Below, piece after piece: positions 51,325 through 61,435 of a stretch of 64,000 nt of DNA (positions are counted from its first letter, which is position 1; each line of letters begins with the position of its first letter). Under the pieces are notes generated by a model that was not told the origin of the DNA, did not search any database, and was given only the letters and a program-made list of their open reading frames with translations. Source of the stretch: Metellina segmentata (Eukaryota > Arthropoda > Arachnida > Araneae > Tetragnathidae); NCBI GenBank assembly GCA_947359465.1, contig OX375875.1, positions 59,087,981-59,151,980 of the forward strand, read 5' to 3'. Both the position numbers and the translations under genes were made by a program.

Positions 51325-52239
51325 CCCCGCTGGACTTTGGGGATTGGCAACAACAACAGTACCGGCAATGCGTACTAGAGGAGTGCGAGAGTGATATCCA
51401 ATAACTCCCCATACCATAATACCCGGTGCACGACCAGTGTGGCGGTGCATAACGCAGCTGTTCAGCCTCCACGGTGTGTCCAGACTCGAATCCGACCATC
51501 GTGGTGTTGCAGACAGAAGCGTGACTCGTCAGTAAAGACAATTTAATTCCATTCTGCCGTCCACGTCCTTCTTTCATCACACCATTGGCGGCGGAGACGT
51601 CTGTGGTTCTATGTCAAGGGTAGACGAAGCAATGGACGTCTTGCGGACAGACCACTCTGCTGTAAACGGCGTCAAAAGGTACGCGCAGACACTGGATGAT
51701 GCGTTACAGACTGAATGTGCTGTGCTATGGTTCGTGATGTGGCTGAGCGATACGTCACTGCCATACGCACACTATGCCTGTCATCCCGTGAAGTGGTGCA
51801 CTGAGGTGGATGCGATCGAACACGTCGGTCCGTCGTACCCTCCTGCATCCAACGATCACATATCCGCATTACAGTTGTTTGGTTTCGTCCAACACGACTT
51901 ACCGATTTCCCTGAAAGAGAATAAACAATCTCGGTACGCCACTATCCTTCCTCTGTCGAACTCGGATACTTGATCAAAAGATGATCGCTGTTTTCTACGA
52001 GGCATAATTGATCGTTTTTTTGAAAAAAACACAAGAAAAACACAATTGCCGTACTTGAAATCGTCGAAATCTCCAAGCCTTAAATAGCGCTTTGAAGTGG
52101 TGCCACAGACGCGCGTGATGTGCGTATGCGCTGAAATTCTAATCATTTGCATATTTCACCTCCGCTAATGCATGTTGTAAATTTCATATTATTTGCGTGC
52201 TTCCTTCAGGATGTTGCATTTACAGTGGCCAGCAGTGTA

Positions 52240-52410
52240 GTTGGTTTGAAGTTTTGGAAAACCGAGTGCCAGCTCAAGTGTGACCTCAGCGTCTGACCGT
52301 GTTTCGAAATTACGTGGTGTTGTTCCTGGATCTTTCCTTTCTGGTTTGATAGCGGATCGTCGCCAATAGCCCGCTATGTTGCATCAGTGTAATGTTAATT
52401 TAAGTACTAT
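52240..52410 (+). mobile_element. SINE-A fragment abutting the Tc1 end
   Basis: Body TGCCAGCTCAAGTGTGACCT and tail CCAATAGCCCGCTATGTTGC begin immediately after the Tc1 border. Confidence 0.65.
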
Positions 52411-52524
52411 GACCTACCCTTCCAGATGTTTTTTGAATCCACTCACAAAACACTATCCATTTTGTAATCGCAATGTTTGTATTCGCCAGAGCTCTTTCGT
52501 AAATACAAATCAATCACACGGAAG

Positions 52525-52610
52525 GTGCGTAGGTATTTTAATTAACGTCGTACTGGAGAAAAATAGCGTGCTATTGACGACGATCCAGGAACAATCCCCA
52601 AGGGAATCAA
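52525..52610 (-). mobile_element. SINE-A 3' end, reverse
   Basis: TTTAATTAACGTCGTACTGG followed by CTATTGACGACGATCCAGGA, the reverse of the SINE-A tail. Confidence 0.65.
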
Positions 52611-54946
52611 TCCTAATTAATCACACGGATTACAAGAATAGTGTGCGACAAACGCTCCAAAAGTTTGTTTTCCTGAATGCAAAGCTAAGAATTTTTGTAA
52701 TTCAAAAAGACACTCAGACTATAATTGTGTACTGAATATTTTTTCTTGTGCTCATTGCTTATTTATGATTCAGAAATATCAAAAAGAAGATTGTATCAGC
52801 TAATTCCATATGAAAAAATTTACGGTGGTGGAAATATCTAGCGTATATTTATCAAACTAAACCTTCAATGTCCATACAATACAAATGAAATATTAAATGC
52901 ATTTGATTTATACAACCTTTCAGAATCCATTAATGGAATATATATTTTTTCGTAGCATAACCGAAATTTACATTTTCTAATAATTTACTAGCGGATATAG
53001 GTACGAAATGCAAATACAATAACATGAAAATTGACTTACCGCTGCTTTCGCCAATGAACAAAAGTCAGGTATTAGTTTCTAGAGTTTCAGGTTCCTCAGC
53101 ATTCCTTGCTACCGTGGAATTGGAGAAAACCATGAAATTACAAATATTCTAAAATTAACAATATGCTACATGTGTGTATAGAATTAATTGGTTGATTGGA
53201 AATATTTTGGATTGTTGTGTGGAATATAATGATTACGAAATTATGCTCATCCATCCTCATGGACCAAGTACATTGCATATGTGGTCATTAGACACATATT
53301 GGATTCCTTAGGAACGCGTAATCAAGGTGGTATCTTCTCCCACAATTACCACAAGAAGAACATGCCAGTTGGCTGCTCTGATGAAAATCAATTAATTAAA
53401 CTCTTGTTACAAACCGCAAGACAAACGGAATCATGAAATAATAATATTTTTATCTTTGTCATTATTATTAATGTGATGACCCTTTTTATTTCTGCTCAAT
53501 ATTTGTCTTTAAAAATTCCTCAATAATTTAATTAATATGTTGTTTACATAGTTCTTTAACCTTTAAAGACTTATGTTAAAAAATATTAATCCACAGAAGT
53601 TTTAATTTTATTTTGTCATTTTAAAGTTCTACATAATTAGATTTTCTAGCAAGTTTCTATATTGGAGCAGCTTGAAATATTTCGTGATACATAATAATGG
53701 GTATTTGCGTTATACCAATTGGGGTACTAAGTACATTTGTATTTTTAAGAAAAGAAACTGTAAAGAAATTTCGCTTGTAATATTGAAACAATGTTACCTT
53801 AAGCAAAAATGAAAAAAAAAATCCGAATAATTGTAATTAAATATTATAATACATAATATATTTGTAAGGGATGAACAAATAATTAAAATAAATAAAAACA
53901 TTTTTTTTTGTAAAATGCTTCTTAAAAGAACATTTCCAAAGACAACCATGTTTAAAAACAGTTTAACAGTTGCTAATTTTATGTAACTAAACAAGGACTA
54001 ATTTTATACTGTATTGTCACATAAACATTTAATGTGAGCCTGCTATGGTCATTTTTGCACTAAAAGATGACCATCGTCTTGAAATACATCTGCTATCATT
54101 CGAATGACGTATTCAGAAACCATAAATTTTGCATCTAAATTTTTGTCAGATTAAAGTACCTATGTTAATTAATATTTCTACAAACTCTTTCAGAAGAGAA
54201 AAATATGAGGGCTAATTTTATTCTATAGCCCTATTAAGAGTGGACTGTGTATCAGAATAATTTTTTAAGTGATTTGTTCACTTAATATTTAAAAAACACA
54301 ATTAAATGTAAAATTTACATTGCTTTTGTATCTTATATACTTTAGAAATAAATTACTTCCATTTGGTACAAAAATTACTAAGTTTGAACTAATTGCTATC
54401 AAGTTATAAACGACAAATCCATGATATTCGCCATTTTGTGAAGTTGACCGGTTTAAAAATTTCTTAATTTGGACTAAATATTTAAAATATATAGATTTAT
54501 AGGTTTCATTGCTATGTCTAGGGTAAAAATTTGAAGTCCATGACTGTGGTACCACAACTTTATCTCAAAATGGGTGTTTTCACATCTAATGACTTGCATC
54601 CAAACTCTTGTTGTCATTTTAGTGTTTTTTTTTATAATTTTTGTAAAAAGCATTGAATAAGACTATAATATTTGTTTCGATAAATATCAGGCATCATTCG
54701 TGATCAGAGTATGTGGTAAGCTTCATATAATGAGATACTTCTAATATTTGTGTGCCGACATTAAATTAAAAACATCAGACATGTTTTCTGAGCAGTGATA
54801 TATCTTTTGAATTTCTTTCTTAATTATAAAATAAATACACAGAGCTACTAGAGATGAAAATCAAAATTTAGGATCGGTGCACACATTCGATTTTTCCACA
54901 TGCGGCGCCACAAGTGCGCACAGGATATCCAATAAAGTAGTGCCAC

Positions 54947-55485
54947 TAGAGTGCCTATATAATAAGAGTGGCGACATACGGGAAACACTTTCTGATTGGC
55001 TTAGAGACGTTTTTTACCGCCCGAGGCGGTCTTTTCCTAGCTCCCGTAGACTTAACATGGGAACTTTTTGGGTGTTCGAGAAAAACGTGTGTATATTAAA
55101 TTAAAAAGAAAATATAGCTTATTCATGTTCCATTTCGTGTTCTAGAATGTTTATTTAGTATTATTTTAGTATTTTGTCGGTATAAATTTGAAGACTTTTT
55201 AAGTAAATAGTTTTTTTTTGAACAACATGGTGTTTCCCGCAATCTAAGTTAGCGCGTTGTGCAATCCATCTCATCAATTACGCATGTAATTGAGCGTTTA
55301 TATGATTCATTTATACCGAATGTATCCATATTATAACAATCATATGCTTTTTGTTCTCCTTGAAATGATACATTAATTCGCCCAGCAACCATCTTTGCGA
55401 CGATTTGGTAGAAAAATGGCTTCAGCGCATGCGCATTGGGCCAAATTTGGTCCCTTGTCGCCACTCTTATTATATAAGCACTCTA
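54947..55485. mobile_element. hAT-type MITE with 29-bp TIRs and exact 8-bp duplication
   Basis: TIR begins TAGAGTGCYTATATAATAAG; 28 of 29 positions match between ends. Flanks AGTGCCAC at 54939-54946 and 55486-55493. 539 bp, no coding sequence seen. Confidence 0.92.
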
Positions 55486-55650
55486 AGTGCCACTCCGTCG
55501 GAACATAAAAGACAGCTTTTACGTAGTAAATTTTTATAAATAGTTATTTTAAGTACATCTTTATAAAATCCATGAACATTGTTAAAATATGTGAGTTAGC
55601 CGAATACTTCTGTGTCCCACTATACAGTTTGCTTATTCTTCCATAGTAAA

Positions 55651-57222
55651 TCTATATAAATAAGAATGCAGTGTTTGTTTGTACATTCAATATTTTCGAC
55701 CCATTTCAAGTTTTCTATCCGTTTTGGACCCTTCTGATGCCGAATCCGCCTTTTTCTCGTTTGGTGTCTGTCTGTCTGTCTGTATGTTGTGCCCTATACA
55801 CGTCCACGCGGTTTAAGATATTTTCATGAAAATTTGCATACAGTGAGTACTTATCTTCATTTAGTGAGTGGCATTGGTTGCGAAAGTCTGTCTGTCCGTC
55901 TTTCTGTTCTATGCTCGATTTTGTGTTTGTGTGTTTGTGTAGACATCACATGAATTGTATTCCAGATATTTGATTGCTTTGTATTTTATTTTATACATTA
56001 TCTATTAGTTTAGCGAACGCAATATTAAACATTTCTTTATTGTTATATTTAGTTGAGTTTCATGCTAAAACACCTGAGTAAGTATACTTAAATCAACCAT
56101 AATTTGGTAGTTTTGGAAAAATTTGAATGCCTATTGAATATTACGATTATTTCGATTGCTTAACAGTACTGCTGAAAAAGTAATTATTCTTCAAAATTTT
56201 TTATATTTTTTTTATGGAATTTCATCTCTGATACTTCATTTATTTCGAGTCTTATTTTTATTCTTTGCGCAATGAAAACGATTTTCTAATATTTGGGACA
56301 GACGATATTTTTCAATGAAACGAGAATGAACAAGATCGCGCGAGCAGTGATATTTTTTCTGGTTCTTTCGCTCTAAATTAATTTCACATTTCTAAATTTT
56401 GTGCACTTTTAGTTGTAAGTTGTGGCAACTGTGTGAGATCAAGAGATAAAATTGAATCACAAATTAATATCTTTAGAACAATTTTTTACGACATCTTTTA
56501 TTTTGTTCTACTTCGCTGTTTCCTGTTTTAAATATTTATTATTTTAATAAATGTGTTTTCCTTCTCATCACACGCAACAGCACCACAAAGTATTAGACTT
56601 AAAAATGTTAGGTAAGTCAGTATAAATTTTCAGTAAATTTTAAGTGTAGTTATGCCATTATTGAAAGAATAATGCCGTTATTTAAAGAATAATGCCGTTA
56701 TTGAAAGAATAATAATGTTTATTAATCCAAACTGGAACTTTTTCCAACATTAAAAAATTCGTTGTAATAATGACAGGAGAAGATTGCAAAATTTCACAAT
56801 GTCGCATACCGGAGGCAAGAGTGCCACAAGTAAAAAAATATTGTTTTGTCGACTATGAGTGCGAGAGCACTCGCCGTAAATCGTAATTTTAATTAATTGA
56901 GTTGCACATGAAAAGAACTTAAGAAAGGGAATTCCAAATCTTCCTATAAATCGTCTTTTATAGTAGTAACCTTAGTATCACCTTTCGTCATTTTGTAACT
57001 TTGTCATACAGCAATTGTGCGATGTATGTGAAATGTATTACATGAATGGATATGCATGTGTAGGATTTGTGTCCAAAGTAAGTTGTAGAAAATATAACGA
57101 TGGCGAAAGATGTTAAAATAAATTTTTATTCTACAAAAGACGTAAGTCATTATATATTTTGATTATCTCTTCAATCTAGAGTAAACCAATTCAAACCGAG
57201 TAAGGTCGGGTATTTTGCTAGT
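55651..57222 (+). mobile_element. Helitron-like non-autonomous element, second family
   Basis: Begins TCTATATAAATAAGAATG, has a GTCTGTCTGTCTGTATG tract, and ends ACCGAGTAAGGTCGGGT (imperfect stem) before TTTTGCTAGT. The 5'-TC and CTAGT-3' pattern suits Helitrons. No Rep/helicase ORF. Confidence 0.45.
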
Positions 57223-58657
57223 AAATTATAAAAGTGAAAACTTAAAATACTTCTATCATGTGAGGATAAATGTTATTCCATTTTTATGAAAGGTGGACCT
57301 TGCGTTGCACACAGGTGAGCTATTTGAATTTTATTTTAATAAAATTGATGGCTGAAATAATTTTGGGGATAATAATGTGTTTTGTGGCTTTGGAACTAAT
57401 TTATATAGAACATTTACCGTCCCGAGTGTTTCAGACTTCCTGTTACCCAACTGCTCTCGCATGATACATAGTCTATTGGCAATATATTGAAATCGCATTC
57501 AATCGAAAAGCAAGTCATATGACGTCTCGTCCAGTGGCGGATCAAGTCAAGTACCCCAAGCGGTAACATTTTCGGGGCCCTCAAACTCAAGTTTAAAAAA
57601 AAAAAATATTCAAGAAAACTCATTATGTAATTTCCAAAAAAAGAAAAGTAATAAAAAATTTCATACCATAACACATTAAATAAATTAATTAAAAAATCAT
57701 ATTTTTACATGAATTTCCGTCTAGTTTATTTCTTGCAAATTTGTCAATTATTTTGGCTGCGTCAATTTGGCTTAAAATTTATAACTCTATAAACAGAATG
57801 GTCCTATTAATTAATCTTCTCCCATAATACCCCTTAAGGGCACACAGACCACCTCGATAGACTAAATGCATGAATTTTAAGCTCACCATTCGTCAAGCCA
57901 TATACGATTTAAAAATAACCATGTAACTAAAAGAAAAATTTTGCTTGAAAATATACGAAGTACATTTTATAATTAACTGTAACAAAATGTATTCCCTTCA
58001 TAATTTTGTTTTCTGTAGCTACTTACTTTTTAACTGTTTGAAATTATTTTTTTTCACAATATCCCAGTTTGGTACATTTTTCTCAAAAACTATTGCAAGT
58101 ATTGTCTCCAAAATTTTCCTGGTAACAAAAGATATCCCATTTGAAAATAATAAGAAGGATTTTTAATTTTAATATAATAGAAATAAAATTAGATTAAAAA
58201 CAAAATTTCAAAAATAACAGAATTTTTAAAACTTTTTTTAGTGATATTTCCGTATGTTCTGCATTTAAATTTAAAATAATAGGTATTTTTATTGAAAACA
58301 CTTGTTTGAACAAGTGTGTAAAATTTGAAAAGTGTAGCTTCAATAGAATTTAAGAAAAGTGTACCAAAGCATGAAAAAAAAAAAAAACACATTTTGAGAA
58401 AAATGAAAAAAACCATAAACACACTTACTATGCTTAAAATTCACTAGATTAAAATTTTCCAGCACCATAATCATTTTGATTCAGCATTTCTGAATCACAT
58501 TTCTTTTGTTTCAACAGCTTTAACTTAATTCTGGCATTTTTAGATAGCTTCCGGAAAAGTTGCGTCAATCTTCTTCTCAGATGCACTAATTTCGGTCACT
58601 GAGTCATCAGCAGCATTACCTTCCTCACAACAGTAAACCGATTTCCACTAAATTTGC

Positions 58658-59474
58658 GGGTACAGCTACACTCTACGTTTATGACTGATGGCAACGGCTT
58701 GGCGATTTTTTTTTTGGCGCACTTCTAAAGTCGCCAAGGAAAGAGTTATTTCTTAACTCTTTTCCTGTCACAATTTTTTTTTCTTTTTACAACACACCTT
58801 TTAAGCACATTTCAGAACGTTTTAAAAAGTATATTTTAAAAAAAATTTCACAAAAAGTAGTAAGCTTAATCACATATCAAAACACATTTGTGAACCAGCA
58901 GAGAAACTAAGCTACGAATGGTAAGAATACCCTGAAACTTATCAATTACACTAAATACAGTGAGCATGTTGAAAAAGAAAAAGATTTACAAAAGAAAAAA
59001 AGCAAGAAATAATACCTGATAACGTCAGAATTCTCTCGTAAAAAAATAATGAAAACGAAAATGGTCAAAAAAACAAAACTCTTAATCTTGTCGTGAAAAC
59101 TATTATAATAAAATAAAAATTCCACAACTGTCAAAATACAAGTAAATGGACCAATGGTATCACAGAAAACGATTTAAAAGGACCAATACAATTAAAGAAT
59201 AATTTAAAAACAAACTAACCAATGGGAGGAAAGAAAAAATTTCAAACGAATCAATGAAATCAAACGACCTTAACGGATTTTGGAAGAACTTTTTAGAATA
59301 TTCAAAATGAAAATTGAAAGTTTCCGTTTGCCGAGGTTGCCATGAAAGCCACAACAACTGTAACGAAAGATGGGTTGCCTTAATTTATCGTAACTCGCTA
59401 CTAGAAGTGCGCTAAAAAAAATCGCCAAGCCGTTGCCATCACTCATAAACGTAGAGTGTAGCTGTACCAATTTG
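58658..59474. repeat. foldback repeat with about 65-bp inverted arms
   Basis: Arms GTACAGCTACACTCTACGTT at 58660 and its reverse near 59470 also share the GGCAACGGCTTGGCGATTTT segment. A solo arm is at 4505-4660. Confidence 0.7.
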
Positions 59475-59601
59475 CGTCTACCAAACAACTTTTTTCTCGC
59501 CATTGCAAACAAGCAAACGGAACTTTTTAATCAATATATGAAGCTGTATTTTTTTACCAAATCATAAAACACGTGGTTCAATCCCTTAGCTCGGTTCAAA
59601 A

Positions 59602-59661
59602 ATACATCACCTGCACAATGCACGTCTTTTTCAAGACATGTGCATTGAGCAGGTGATATAT
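59602..59661. repeat. short near-perfect hairpin
   Basis: ATCACCTGCACAATGCAC pairs with GTGCATTGAGCAGGTGAT across a loop near TTTTTC. Stem about 25 bp with few mismatches; lies inside the hAT element. Confidence 0.75.
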
Positions 59662-60206
59662 AAAGAAACATTTAATTCTACACACACAGATTAAAGTAAA
59701 AAGTAAGAAAAACCTACTGTCAATATTGCAGTAAAAATGAGGCTGAAAACTAGCCGAAACATTGTGCAAGTCAAAACGTACGTACATGTGATTTTACTGG
59801 GAGAGGGCTAGGCGTTGTTTACATTCGTAAACGTCTGTTTAAATGTGTTTATAGTTTTCAAACCTATACAAGTTATACATTTTTGGAATCGTCTTAATTC
59901 CCGTTATTTTTTAAGCCCAAAATTTAAAAAATCGAAAATTTGAGCCAAATTATGGTTCTAGTGTCTTAAATAATTTTTACGTAGTTTAAAACAGAAAACG
60001 ATCTTTCTACTGACGCATTAGATGAAGGAATTGTTTTTAAAAAATTCAATATTATTTCAACATTCGGTAACGTGCAAGACAGTTCTTTGGCGGCTCGATA
60101 GATGTCTGGAGTGGTTTTATGGTATCGGGTTCTTTAAGAAACATTAAAAAATGGTCAAATTTATCTTCAAATGTACAAACATCAATGTCATTTTTGAAAA
60201 TATCCG

Positions 60207-60852
60207 TCAACTTTTTAATCGTTCTTTTCTTCTATTGATAACTCCCAATAAAAAAAATATTCGAAAAGGATCCGCTACAACTTCATACGTCTGAGTTCTT
60301 TGAAATAATTCTGCCTTTTTATACCATAAGACATGAAATGAATTGACTGTGAAATTTTCTAATTGTAAATTCATGTCTGACTCTTTGTTTTCATTAAAAA
60401 AAAAAAAACATTTTTCTCTTTGTTGTCTGCAAGTTTGTCCATCTTCCTCATTAAATGGTAGCATTGATACATCAGTTGCCTGTTTTTCAATTTTTTCAAA
60501 TTCTTCTCTGAAATTATTGATAAAATTTTCTAATGACTTTAGTAGGATAGGTACTTTCAATAGTTCGCATTCCAACGATTGCAGTGATTTACTAGTAGCA
60601 TTTATTCCTTGTAAAATAATATTCCAAGTAACTGTAATTAGGGCGGTTTCATATTTGTCCATTTTCTTCAGAAGTGAAGTCGCTTCCACTATGGTAAATT
60701 GTTTTTCTCAATAATAAAATTTCAATTAAAGCCTCTTTTATATAGGTGAAACCAAGTTTTATAGTTAATACAGCATCTGCTCTTGCACACCATCTTGTAT
60801 TAGAAACTCTTTTCACTGTTCTTAAAGACGCACATTGAAAAGACGATGTCAC
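60207..60852 (-). pseudogene. hAT transposase fragment (ZMYM1-like)
   Basis: Minus-strand frames read VKRVSNTRWCARADAVLTIK, then after a frame change LLKKMDKYETALITVTWNIILQ and INATSKSLQSLECELLKVP. The TRW and NATSKSLQ segments are typical of ZMYM1-like hAT proteins. No catalytic core upstream. Confidence 0.75.
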
Positions 60853-60952
60853 AATTTTCCTCGAACCATAATGAAACTACATTTTAAGATCTCGGAGGCC
60901 CCTTTGGTATACTGGGGCCCTATGCGGCCGCTGACCGCTTAATCCACTACTG

Positions 60953-61435
60953 GTCCGGTCCAGAAAACTTCACTACAAAAACACTTTATCTATATTTAGC
61001 TCCACAGTAAAAACCTTACATTCTGGTTCACCACATCTGTTTAAAATTATACGTGTTTTTTTAAGCTAAAAGAATAATTTGATAAAAAAAATATATATAA
61101 TATATTATTTTATAATTTACTTCTTAGCTATTTACTTTTAAGACAATCAGCTTAAAAAGTTCAATTCCTCCCTGAGTCTATTTCTCTTGTGTCAGTAAAA
61201 CTTTCCTTGAGTGTGTATGTCTATAACTTGACGTTGTCTGCATTGAGTTTGGCACAGGTCCTTGCGCCATAAAACTCAACCATCCCAAAAATTTAAAAAT
61301 TGAGACAGAATACATTTTTAATTGCTTGTCTTAAAAAAAAAAATCCACTTTTCTTCAATTTTGTACGATGGGGAAAAATTTTCAATTTTTATATATTTTA
61401 GAAAAAAATTTAACTGCAAAATTAGCAAAATACTG
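60953..61435. other. intergenic with SINE-B fragment
   Basis: SINE-B body at 61160-61285 (CTGAGTCTATTTCTCTTGTG to CATAAAACTCAACCATCC); remainder AT-rich. Confidence 0.6.

Larger units (their letters stand above)
47269..51357 (+). mobile_element. non-LTR retrotransposon (I-superfamily-like: endonuclease, RT, RNase H), decayed
   Basis: 4,089 bp flanked by the 12-bp duplication AGTACCGGCAAT (47257-47268 and 51358-51369), ending in a short CAA tail (GGCAACAACAAC). It carries an AP-endonuclease, a reverse transcriptase and an RNase H. No poly(A) tail and no separate ORF1 are seen. An in-frame TGA at 48439 and two frame changes around 50320-50660 break the coding region, so it is not autonomous as it stands. 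RNase H suggests I, Ingi or a related clade. Confidence 0.9.
46731..52239 (-). mobile_element. Tc1-like DNA transposon interrupted by a non-LTR retrotransposon
   Basis: Terminal repeats TACACTGCTGGCCAC at 46731 and inverted at 52225-52239, with TA at each border. Without the insert it is about 1.41 kb, normal for Tc1. Minus-strand transposase is decayed: N-terminal MPRRKQRSSFDQVSEFDRGR (from 52007), helix-turn-helix part near 51670-51870, FTDESRF-type region near 51540, IFQQDIAQPHVA near 47170, and WPARSPDLSTIENMW near 47060. Several frameshifts and stops; inactive. Confidence 0.9.
52240..54938. other. intergenic, two SINE-A fragments, otherwise empty
   Basis: SINE-A pieces at 52240-52410 (forward) and 52525-52610 (reverse). 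From 52611 to 54938 the sequence is AT-rich with no supported gene or repeat family. Confidence 0.65.
57532..60952 (-). mobile_element. hAT element of the ZMYM1/DUF4371-like group, decayed
   Basis: Ends CAGTGGCGGATCAAG and, inverted, CAGTAGTGGATTAAG. Flanking 8-mers GTCTCGTC and GTCCGGTC match at 6 of 8 positions. Both ends have GGGGCCC near the tip. A minus-strand transposase piece remains at 60200-60850. About 58640-59480 looks like a later foldback insertion. Confidence 0.75.

Noticed and set aside
51611..51973. 120-codon plus-strand ORF
   Set aside because: Antisense shadow of the Tc1 transposase N-terminal region.
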